Assembly (NCBI GenBank): GCA_001803815.1 | Contig: MHEL01000052.1 | Location: 1 to 5,062, forward strand | Direction of reading: 5' to 3' | DNA length: 5,062 nt | Source of the DNA: Nitrospirae bacterium RBG_19FT_COMBO_42_15 | Lineage (GTDB): Bacteria > Nitrospirota > CAKKRA01 > 9FT-COMBO-42-15 | In this document: positions 1-5,062 of the stretch, piece by piece | Numbering within the stretch: position 1 is the stretch's first letter | Layout of the letters: every line of letters starts with the position of its first letter | The notes under the pieces: generated by a model | Seen by the model: only the letters and a program-made list of their open reading frames with translations | What the model was told of the DNA's origin: nothing | The model's database searches: none | Translations under genes and position numbers: made by a program

Positions 1-734
1 TTCATCATAGCTTTATATGATATCTCTGTGTCAAATATATTTGCCTCGCGGCCGATTTTATTTGGGGAGTGCGCATCGGAATTTGATATCAGGGCTATCC
101 TGTCAAGCGCAGAAAGCCTCCAGTTCATCAAAGGGTCTGATGAAAGGCCTGTTTCTATTGCATAGATATGCGGGGTTAAATCCTCAAAACATTCCTCAAG
201 GGAATCAAAGCCGGATTCAGAGCCGAACACTGAAAAGTGCGGGGTCCATGCATGGGCAGGGACAAGCATGGCATCAGGAGACGCATCCATAACTATTCTT
301 AAAAGCTCTTTTGCATTAAGGCCGAGGATGGGTCTTCCGTCTGCTTTGAGATTTCCTATCTTTGAAAGGCTGAGGTTTATTTTTGCAGCATCAGTAAAAT
401 CAGGTACAAATATGAGGGAGTGTATTTTTCTGGTTTTTCCATTTTTGCTGTAGATGCAGCTTATCTCAGCAGTAAGCATGAAAGAAATATCTGCCCTGCA
501 TGAATCTGGGATGTCATCTGATTGAAATTCCTTTTTAAGCATAAAGAGCCCGCTGGCTCTCGGTTCAAGCTTTTCATTCAGCTCTTTAAACCATCCCGGA
601 TGCGTGAAGTCGCCTGTGCCGATTACAGCAATGCCTTTGATCTGCGCCCATTTCCAGATATTTTCAGGTGACATCTCAGGGCTTGTTGCCCTTGAGTATT
701 TTGAATGGATATGTAAATCAGCAATAAAACGCAT
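1..734 (-). CDS. Endonuclease Q family PHP-domain nuclease (N-terminal part, cut by window edge)
   Basis: Reading the complement from an ATG at 734-732 gives 244 open codons that run off the left edge. Visible PHP motifs are DLHIHS (residues 6-11), GTGDFTHPGW (39-48), the triad DGRP (132-135), PAHAWTP (159-165), IETGLSSDP (193-201) and SNSDAHSP (217-224). This combination is typical of endonuclease Q (old family TIGR00375). Characterised members cut DNA 5' of deaminated bases such as deoxyuridine and hypoxanthine and at abasic sites, using metal ions held by the His/Asp residues of these motifs. The family is usually about 400 residues, so the Zn-binding and C-terminal parts should lie outside the window. 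The start is fixed: an in-frame TAA (743-741) lies three codons upstream and no other start codon intervenes. There is no Shine-Dalgarno sequence; a -10 box lies almost directly upstream. Family call is strong; exact substrate in this bacterium is inferred. Confidence 0.88.
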   Translation of the reverse strand, partial: MRFIADLHIHSKYSRATSPEMSPENIWKWAQIKGIAVIGTGDFTHPGWFKELNEKLEPRASGLFMLKKEFQSDDIPDSCRADISFMLTAEISCIYSKNGKTRKIHSLIFVPDFTDAAKINLSLSKIGNLKADGRPILGLNAKELLRIVMDASPDAMLVPAHAWTPHFSVFGSESGFDSLEECFEDLTPHIYAIETGLSSDPLMNWRLSALDRIALISNSDAHSPNKIGREANIFDTEISYKAMM

Positions 735-739
735 GCGGG

Positions 740-748
740 ATTATAGCA
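740..748 (-). promoter_or_regulatory. Extended -10 promoter for the endonuclease Q gene, probably leaderless
   Basis: On the minus strand the sequence TGCTATAAT (748 down to 740) is an exact extended -10 element (TGn plus TATAAT). It ends 5 bp before the ATG at 734. No convincing -35 is seen at 16-18 bp spacing (best is TTCTTT, 768-763), as is common for extended -10 promoters. Transcription would begin at or within a few bases of the start codon, which agrees with the missing ribosome binding site. The assignment rests on sequence match only. Confidence 0.55.
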
Positions 749-803
749 TGATGATAGGATTTAAAGAAGCGTAAAATTATTCTTTGCTGCATATCTATTT
801 TTG

Positions 804-832
804 TTGATTTATGTCTTTGGTATCCATATAAT
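804..832 (+). promoter_or_regulatory. Sigma70-type promoter of nagZ
   Basis: TTGATT (804-809, 4 of 6 matches to the -35 consensus) and a perfect TATAAT (827-832) are separated by exactly 17 bp. The expected start of transcription is about base 839, at the end of a run of eight A residues (833-840), giving a leader of roughly 13 bases that begins just before the GGAGG. The position also rules out the in-frame TTG at 801 as the translation start, because it lies upstream of the predicted mRNA 5' end. Confidence 0.65.
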
Positions 833-840
833 AAAAAAAA

Positions 841-845
841 GGAGG
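841..845 (+). promoter_or_regulatory. Ribosome binding site that decides the nagZ start
   Basis: GGAGG is followed by a 6-base spacer and a TTG codon at 852. The ATG at 847 is only one base from the GGAGG, is in another frame, and meets a stop after two codons. The site therefore selects TTG at 852 as the initiation codon. Confidence 0.75.
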
Positions 846-851
846 AATGTT

Positions 852-1916
852 TTGACACTTGAAGAAAAGATTGGCCAATTATTGGTCTGCGGATTTGACG
901 GTTTAAAGCCGTCTGATGAGATAAAAGGGCTTATCAAAGATTATAATATCGGCGGCGTGATACTCTTTAGCAGGAATATCAAAGACCCTGCGCAGACAGC
1001 AAGGCTCTGTAACAGCCTGCAGGAGATTTCAAAGACCCCGCTTTTTATCTGTGTTGATCAGGAGGGGGGAAAGGTCAGCAGGCTTCCAAAACCGTTTACG
1101 CAGTTTGCAGGAAATGCAGCGATTGGGAAAAGCAATTCTGTTAAGCTTGCCTATGCCTTCGGCGAAATCACAGCAAAGGAGCTTAAGGCAGTCGGCATCA
1201 ATGCCAATTTTGCGCCTGTCCTTGATGTTAATACCAATCCTGATAATCCGATTATTAATGAACGGGCATTCAGTAATAACCCAAACAGCGTAAGCAGGTT
1301 CGGCCTTGCTGTGATAGCAGGCCTTCAGGATAATGGCGTTATCGCGTGCTGCAAACACTTTCCCGGGCATGGTGATACATCATTAGACTCTCATTATCAA
1401 ATGCCTGTTGTTGAACACAGCATTGAAAGGCTGAATGAGATAGAGCTGCTGCCATTTAAACATGCAGCAGAGAATGATGTTGCTGCAATTATGACTGCCC
1501 ATGTTCTATACAAGGGCCTTGATGAAAAATACCCTGCAACGCTTTCTAAAAAGATAATCCATGACCTTTTGCGCAAAGAAATGGGCTTTAAGGGTCTGGT
1601 TATAACAGACGACCTTGAGATGAAGGCAATCTCTGACAATTACGCAATTGGGGAGGCTGCAATCGGCGCACTCTCTGCAGGCGCTGATATCATCCTTGTT
1701 TGCAAGGACCACGAAAGGCAGAAGGAGGTCAGGGATGCTGTATTAAGAGCAGTTAAGGATAATATCATCACTGAAAAAAGGATTGACGAATCAATAGAGA
1801 GGATTATGGCTGTTAAAAAGCATTTTCTAAAAGAGACTAAAGCTGATTTGAAAAATATAAATGATATCGTTGGAATCGGGAAGCATCTGAATACTGCAAA
1901 ACAGATTATTTCTTAA
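852..1916 (+). CDS. nagZ: Beta-N-acetylhexosaminidase NagZ (glycoside hydrolase family 3)
   Basis: The 354-residue protein hydrolyses terminal beta-linked GlcNAc; in Gram-negative bacteria NagZ acts in the cytoplasm on GlcNAc-anhydroMurNAc peptides from peptidoglycan turnover. Numbered from the TTG at 852, visible GH3 motifs are DQEGGKVSRL (69-78), FAPVLDVN (121-128), KHFPGHGDT (168-176), which carries the catalytic Asp/His dyad (about D175 and H173), and ITDDLEM (251-257), whose first Asp (about 253) is the expected nucleophile. No signal peptide is visible and the length fits a single-domain cytoplasmic enzyme. The TTG start is preferred because GGAGG is ideally spaced before it and a promoter lies just upstream; extending to the TTG at 801 would add 17 residues encoded by promoter DNA. 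The 3' end overlaps the convergent gene by 11 bp. Function is confident; the recycling role is inferred from the family. Confidence 0.93.
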   Translation: MTLEEKIGQLLVCGFDGLKPSDEIKGLIKDYNIGGVILFSRNIKDPAQTARLCNSLQEISKTPLFICVDQEGGKVSRLPKPFTQFAGNAAIGKSNSVKLAYAFGEITAKELKAVGINANFAPVLDVNTNPDNPIINERAFSNNPNSVSRFGLAVIAGLQDNGVIACCKHFPGHGDTSLDSHYQMPVVEHSIERLNEIELLPFKHAAENDVAAIMTAHVLYKGLDEKYPATLSKKIIHDLLRKEMGFKGLVITDDLEMKAISDNYAIGEAAIGALSAGADIILVCKDHERQKEVRDAVLRAVKDNIITEKRIDESIERIMAVKKHFLKETKADLKNINDIVGIGKHLNTAKQIIS

Positions 1917-3354
1917 ATGCGCTTTCCTTTATAAACTCTTTAAATAATGCCTCTGCATCCCTGCTTTTTTTGTATAATGCCTCTGGATGCCACTGAACGG
2001 CTATTACAAACCTGTGGTTTATGCTTTCGATGCCTTCAACTATGCCATCCTCTGCAGCTGCATTTGCAATCAGACCCTTGCCAACATCCTTTACTGCCTG
2101 ATGATGGGTGCTGTTGACCATTGTTGATTTGTTGTTTATTATCCTGAATAATTTACTGTTATCCGTAACCTTTATGCTATGGGATGCATTCTCCCTTGTT
2201 TTCTTCTGCTGGTGGTTTATAGCATCCTTTAACTGTGTAGGAATATCCTGATATAATGTGCCTCCTGACAGGACATTTAAAAGCTGCATGCCTGCGCAAA
2301 TGCCTAATACAGGCATGTCTTTGTCAAGGGCGTGTTTTGCCATTGCCATTTCAAAGGCGGTTCTCTCTTCTTTAATCTCGCCAATCCTGCTGGAGAGCTC
2401 TTCTCCATAATATCGCGGGTCAATATCAAAATTGCCGCCTGTAATCAGCAGGCCGTCAATCATCTCAGTATAATGTTCAATCAAATCTATATTTGCTGTA
2501 ATTGGAAGAAGGAGCGGTATGCCGCCATTCTCTTCAATTGCATTTATATAGGCCTCTCTTAGAAATATGTAAGGGTCATTTTGTCCCTTTGTCTTTGAAG
2601 GCATCTCTCCGAAATCTGTTGTAATGCCTATTACAGGCATATTTTCAATCTTCTTTGTAGATACATCCACAAGGCTCTGGAACATGTCCTTTACAGTTCT
2701 TGATAGTTCTGAGAATCTTAAAGGCTTGGTAATGTATCCTGATGCGCCGAGCATGAGAGCCTTCTTTTTATCATCCCCTGAGGCAACTGTAGTAACAATG
2801 ATAATCGGCGTTACAGTATCATGCATATTGTCCCTGATATGCTCTATTACCTTCAGCCCGTCCGCCCTCGGCATTCTCAGGTCAGTAATTACAAGGTCAA
2901 ATTTTTCCTTTAACTTTGATATTGCCTCAATGCCGTCTGACGCCTCTGTAATATCGCACTTGATAATCTTCCTTAGCCAGAAGGATAAGAGGCGGCGCAT
3001 AACAGCAGCGTCATCTATAACAAGTATCCTTATGCCGGCAAAATCCTTAAAAATCTTTTCTACTATTGCCATGCCCTCCGGGCTGAGATCCTTAAACCTT
3101 ATTCCCATACCAGAAGGTTCGTCATTCCCAGCGGCTATCCTGACCACCTCGCCTGTGCCTTTCACTGGTTTTGATGCGTCAGGAAAGAGGAGCTGAAAGT
3201 CAACAGACGAGCCGAGCGGCAATGGCTTGTCAGTTTCAATAAATATCCCGCCTTTGCTTATATTAAGCGCATAATCTGCAAGAAAGGCATTAGGGGTCTT
3301 GTATTTTACCTGAACCTTTAATGGTATTCGGGGCGATTTTCTTTTTTCTTCCAT
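1906..3354 (-). CDS. PilZ - response regulator receiver - peptidase C26 (glutamine amidotransferase-like) fusion protein
   Basis: One continuous 482-residue frame holds three domains. Residues 1-105 are a PilZ domain of the Myxococcus paralogue type, with the c-di-GMP signature RxxxR (R5, R9) and NxSxxG (N31, S33, G36). Residues 108-228 are a receiver with acidic pair D114/D115, phospho-acceptor D158 in DLVITDLRMP, T188 and K210. Residues 240-478 are a class I amidotransferase-like C26 domain, related to gamma-glutamyl-GABA hydrolase PuuD, with the opening VIGITTD, nucleophile C353 in GICAGMQ, the NSTHHQ motif (414-419) and the H456-P-E458 dyad in VQWHPE. All signalling and catalytic residues seem intact, so an active hydrolase under second-messenger and phosphorylation control is plausible. 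No signal peptide or membrane segment is seen, suggesting a cytoplasmic protein. The linker between receiver and C26 is only about ten residues. The start has an AAGGAG five bases upstream. No kinase or polyamine genes are in view, so the substrate is unknown. Confidence 0.92.
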   Translation of the reverse strand: MEEKRKSPRIPLKVQVKYKTPNAFLADYALNISKGGIFIETDKPLPLGSSVDFQLLFPDASKPVKGTGEVVRIAAGNDEPSGMGIRFKDLSPEGMAIVEKIFKDFAGIRILVIDDAAVMRRLLSFWLRKIIKCDITEASDGIEAISKLKEKFDLVITDLRMPRADGLKVIEHIRDNMHDTVTPIIIVTTVASGDDKKKALMLGASGYITKPLRFSELSRTVKDMFQSLVDVSTKKIENMPVIGITTDFGEMPSKTKGQNDPYIFLREAYINAIEENGGIPLLLPITANIDLIEHYTEMIDGLLITGGNFDIDPRYYGEELSSRIGEIKEERTAFEMAMAKHALDKDMPVLGICAGMQLLNVLSGGTLYQDIPTQLKDAINHQQKKTRENASHSIKVTDNSKLFRIINNKSTMVNSTHHQAVKDVGKGLIANAAAEDGIVEGIESINHRFVIAVQWHPEALYKKSRDAEALFKEFIKESAFKK

Positions 3355-3359
3355 GCCTT

Positions 3360-3365
3360 CTCCTT
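3360..3365 (-). promoter_or_regulatory. Ribosome binding site of the PilZ-receiver-C26 gene
   Basis: The complement reads AAGGAG, five bases before the ATG at 3354. This is a strong Shine-Dalgarno sequence and supports the full-length start that includes the PilZ RxxxR motif. Confidence 0.75.
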
Positions 3366-3372
3366 ATGTCTA

Positions 3373-3400
3373 ATTCTACCTTTTTTATTGTATCTGTCAA
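3373..3400 (-). promoter_or_regulatory. Sigma70-type promoter of the PilZ-receiver-C26 gene
   Basis: On the minus strand a perfect TTGACA (3400-3395) is followed after 16 bp by TAGAAT (3378-3373, 5 of 6 matches). The predicted transcription start is near 3366, leaving a leader of about 12 bases that contains the AAGGAG. This short-leader arrangement resembles that of nagZ. Confidence 0.6.
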
Positions 3401-3408
3401 GATATATC
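3401..3408. promoter_or_regulatory. Palindrome between two divergent -35 boxes (possible operator)
   Basis: GATATATC is a perfect 8-bp palindrome directly behind the leftward -35 and 12 bp from the rightward -35 at 3421. Its placement would let one bound protein affect both promoters, but an AT-rich 8-mer can occur by chance and no regulator is encoded next to it. Treat as a weak candidate. Confidence 0.2.
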
Positions 3409-3420
3409 AGGAAGATTCAA

Positions 3421-3449
3421 TTGACACAGAGGTTATTAAATGATAAAAG
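3421..3449 (+). promoter_or_regulatory. Candidate promoter of the isomerase-kinase pair
   Basis: A perfect TTGACA (3421-3426) is followed after 17 bp by TAAAAG (3444-3449, 4 of 6 matches, lacking the conserved last T). A GATAAT at 3449-3454 is a better -10 but would need a 22-bp spacer. If the 17-bp pair is used, transcription would start at about 3456, the A of the start codon, which gives a leaderless message. The -35 is convincing, the -10 is not. Confidence 0.4.
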
Positions 3450-3455
3450 ATAATT

Positions 3456-4286
3456 ATGCTGAAAAAAGGGCTTTCAACGCACATTTTTGCATATAATATA
3501 TTGGATGAGGCGATTATCAAACAGATAAAAGGAACAGGGTTTGATGCTATTGAGATATGGGGGATGAGGCCTCATTTTGACTATAAGGATAAGGAATGGG
3601 CAGAAAAATTCGCTAAATTGCTGAAGGAGAATAATGTTAAGGTTGTCTCCTTTCATGCCCCGATATACGAGGAGGTTACGCCGCCTGATAAAAGAAAATG
3701 GCTCTCTTTTTCAAGCAAGGATAATAATATCAGGCAAAAGGCATTAACAGAGGCAAAAGAGTTAGTAGACTGCATGGGTTTTTTTGAAGCAGGGCTTTTG
3801 GTTATACACGGCCTTGAGGATAGAAAGGAAACAGAATCAGAAAAGGCGTTTCACAAGAGCCTGACAGAGCTGTCTGAATATTGCGGAGAAAAGAATATAA
3901 GGATTGCTGTTGAAAATATCCTGCACGGCGCTACAGCAGAGAAGATTATGAGGTTGATAGAGGATGAGAGATATGACCCTGATGTTGTCGGTATGTGCCT
4001 TGACTTAGGCCATTCCAATATATCAAACAATCCAGTAAATGATTTAGAGGGGTGCAGCGAGAGGCTCTTTGCCATACATGTATCTGATAACAACAGCAGG
4101 GAGGATTCCCACGGCGTCCCTTTCACAGGAACGATTGACTGGGCTCAGGTTTCAGCAGTATTAAAAAAGATAGGTTTTGACGGATATTTTATGTATGAGA
4201 TAAGAAACCGTGATAATATAGATGATACGTTAAATAAGATTAATGAAAGTTTTAAAAGAATATCAGAGGGATTTGAGGATGCTTGA
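3456..4286 (+). CDS. Sugar phosphate isomerase/epimerase-like TIM-barrel protein (AP endonuclease family 2 fold)
   Basis: The 276-residue protein has the layout of the xylose isomerase-like TIM barrel family, which includes sugar isomerases, epimerases and endonuclease IV. Recognisable strands and putative metal ligands are GFDAIEIWG (28-36), SFHAPIYEE (65-73), VIHGLED (116-122), AVENILHG with E153, CLDLGHSN with D183 and H186, FAIHVSDN with H208 and D211, H219 in the SHGVPFTGTIDW stretch, and YEIRN with E248. The motif set fits a metal-dependent isomerase/epimerase better than a DNA repair enzyme, but the sugar cannot be told from sequence. ATG at 3456 is the first canonical start: an in-frame TAA lies at 3444-3446, and there is no Shine-Dalgarno sequence. 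The last 8 bp overlap the downstream kinase gene, so the two are almost certainly co-transcribed and likely work on related substrates. Confidence 0.85.
   Translation: MLKKGLSTHIFAYNILDEAIIKQIKGTGFDAIEIWGMRPHFDYKDKEWAEKFAKLLKENNVKVVSFHAPIYEEVTPPDKRKWLSFSSKDNNIRQKALTEAKELVDCMGFFEAGLLVIHGLEDRKETESEKAFHKSLTELSEYCGEKNIRIAVENILHGATAEKIMRLIEDERYDPDVVGMCLDLGHSNISNNPVNDLEGCSERLFAIHVSDNNSREDSHGVPFTGTIDWAQVSAVLKKIGFDGYFMYEIRNRDNIDDTLNKINESFKRISEGFEDA
4265..4270 (+). promoter_or_regulatory. Ribosome binding site of the AmgK-like kinase gene, inside the isomerase gene
   Basis: AGAGGG lies within the end of the isomerase coding region, eight bases before the ATG at 4279. It fixes the kinase start and, with the 8-bp gene overlap, indicates translational coupling. 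Confidence 0.65.
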
Positions 4287-5062
4287 TAAGGTCTTTGTAG
4301 AAAAGGCAGCGAGGAATATTGCAGGTATAAATGGCGGTTCTGTCAGCATTGACAAAATAAAGGGCGATGCCTCTAACAGGAGCTATTACAGGATAAGTTT
4401 TGAGCTGAACAAGCACACTCTGATTCTTATGGAGCTTGCAGAGTTAGAGGCATTTAAGAAGTCAGAGGAGAAGGTTACCATTTCTGCCATACCTGTTACA
4501 GAGCTTCCTTATATAAATATACTTAATCATCTTGCAAAGTGCAATGTAAGCGTGCCAAAGCTTTTTCAATATGAGAAGGAAAAGGGATTGCTGTTTCTTG
4601 AAGACCTTGGCGACGAGACCCTGCATGAAAGGATTGGAAGCGCCGGCATTAATGCGTGTATGGAATATTATAAAAAGGCTATTGATGAGCTTATTAATAT
4701 TCACACCTGCGCAACAAGGATAAAAGACAATGGCTGCATTGCCTTTGGAAGGGTATTTGATAATGCACTGCTGATGTGGGAGTTTGACCACTTTATTGAA
4801 TACGGCATTGAAGATGCAAAGGGTATGAAGATACCAGTTGCAGAGAGAAAGGCAATAAGGGATATCTTTTATTCCATCTCTGAAAAACTTGCAAAAGAGC
4901 AAAGGGTCTTTACACACAGAGACTTTCACAGCAGAAATCTGATGATACACAATGATAAGATAAGCGTTCTTGATTTTCAGGATGCTTTGATGGGGCCATG
5001 CCAGTATGACCTTGCATCGCTTCTGCGCGATTCTTATGTTGCTTTGCCAGAGGAGATGATTA
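4279..5062 (+). CDS. AmgK-like sugar kinase, aminoglycoside phosphotransferase fold (C-terminus cut by window edge)
   Basis: The frame starts at ATG 4279 and stays open for 261 codons to the window end. The N-lobe shows the KGDASNRSYYRI stretch (28-39), typical of the COG3178 phosphotransferases, and LFLEDLGDETL (105-115) as the hinge region. The catalytic loop is HRDFHSRN (213-220, with D215 the expected base and N220), followed by VLDFQDA (230-236, D232 the expected Mg ligand) and GPCQYDLASLLRD (239-251). This pattern is characteristic of the family that includes AmgK, the anomeric N-acetylmuramate/N-acetylglucosamine kinase of the MurU peptidoglycan recycling route. Family members are about 330-360 residues, so roughly 70-100 residues are missing here. 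The ATG overlaps the isomerase stop by 8 bp. Kinase family is confident; MurNAc/GlcNAc specificity is inferred. An antibiotic-resistance role is unlikely given the DFQDA/YDLASLLRD motifs and the context. Confidence 0.85.
   Translation, partial: MLDKVFVEKAARNIAGINGGSVSIDKIKGDASNRSYYRISFELNKHTLILMELAELEAFKKSEEKVTISAIPVTELPYINILNHLAKCNVSVPKLFQYEKEKGLLFLEDLGDETLHERIGSAGINACMEYYKKAIDELINIHTCATRIKDNGCIAFGRVFDNALLMWEFDHFIEYGIEDAKGMKIPVAERKAIRDIFYSISEKLAKEQRVFTHRDFHSRNLMIHNDKISVLDFQDALMGPCQYDLASLLRDSYVALPEEMI

Noticed and set aside
17..453. Two plus-strand open frames of 91 and 61 codons.
   Set aside because: Both are antisense to the endonuclease Q gene, whose conserved motifs cover the same bases.
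1950..1971. Possible intrinsic terminator for nagZ: a T-run at 1965-1971 after GC-containing sequence.
   Set aside because: Only a 3-bp stem (GCA/TGC) can be formed before the T-run, too weak for a terminator, and the region is coding on the other strand.
1972..1978. A TATAAT on the plus strand near 1973-1978.
   Set aside because: It lies within the C26 coding region, has no convincing -35 at normal spacing and no gene follows it on the plus strand.
1944..1985. A 12-base direct repeat (ATAATGCCTCTG) at 1944 and 1974.
   Set aside because: The 30-bp period equals ten codons and reflects two similar short peptide stretches (EALY and EALF) near the C-terminus of the C26 domain; there is no third copy and no sign of a mobile element or regulatory array.
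2624..3196. A 190-codon open frame on the plus strand.
   Set aside because: It is antisense to the PilZ and receiver coding region, and the serine- and isoleucine-rich product is typical of reverse-frame translation. No ribosome site or domain supports it.
4462..4950. A 162-codon open frame on the minus strand.
   Set aside because: It lies wholly inside the AmgK-like kinase gene, whose motifs are intact; its product is rich in Cys, His and Ile with no recognisable domain. It is a shadow frame.
4279..5062. Aminoglycoside resistance gene.
   Set aside because: The fold is shared, but the DFQDA and YDLASLLRD motifs and coupling to a sugar isomerase fit the AmgK/COG3178 branch, and there are no mobile element signatures nearby.

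Overview
The window is an ordinary-looking stretch of bacterial chromosome with moderate-to-low GC. It is densely packed and holds five protein genes, two of them cut by the window edges. No RNA gene, mobile element, CRISPR array or integration signature was seen. The gene set suggests a Gram-negative, possibly anaerobic bacterium, for example Nitrospirota/Thermodesulfovibrionia or a deltaproteobacterial (Desulfobacterota) lineage: an endonuclease Q-type PHP protein, a cytoplasmic NagZ, a Myxococcus-style PilZ domain joined to a receiver, and an AmgK-type sugar kinase. This placement is inferred from family distribution and is not proven by the sequence.

Layout from left to right. (1) Bases 1-734, minus strand: the N-terminal 244 residues of an endonuclease Q family DNA-repair nuclease; its 3' part lies outside the window. 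(2) Bases 735-851: a divergent promoter region. The leftward promoter is an extended -10 directly against the start codon, suggesting a leaderless mRNA. The rightward one is a good sigma70-type promoter with a 17-bp spacer. (3) Bases 852-1916, plus strand: nagZ (GH3 beta-N-acetylhexosaminidase), starting at a TTG codon behind a strong GGAGG. (4) Bases 1906-3354, minus strand: a 482-residue protein with three domains, PilZ, response-regulator receiver, and a class I glutamine amidotransferase-like peptidase C26 (PuuD-like). Its 3' end overlaps the nagZ 3' end by 11 bp. (5) Bases 3355-3455: a second divergent promoter region with two perfect back-to-back TTGACA boxes. (6) Bases 3456-4286 and 4279-5062, plus strand: a translationally coupled pair, a TIM-barrel sugar phosphate isomerase/epimerase-like protein followed by an AmgK-like aminoglycoside-phosphotransferase-fold sugar kinase that runs off the right edge.

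How the genes may fit together. NagZ releases GlcNAc from peptidoglycan turnover fragments. The AmgK family phosphorylates free MurNAc/GlcNAc in the MurU recycling route. The plus-strand genes may therefore share a cell-wall sugar salvage theme, although nagZ and the isomerase/kinase pair are separated by the oppositely oriented PilZ-receiver-C26 gene and have their own promoters. The most unusual item is that gene. It couples a c-di-GMP-type sensor domain and a phosphorylatable receiver, with its acidic pocket, phospho-acceptor and switch residues retained, to a hydrolase domain whose Cys and His-Pro-Glu motif are intact. The output would be an amide/gamma-glutamyl hydrolase under two-input signalling control. 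The substrate is unknown.
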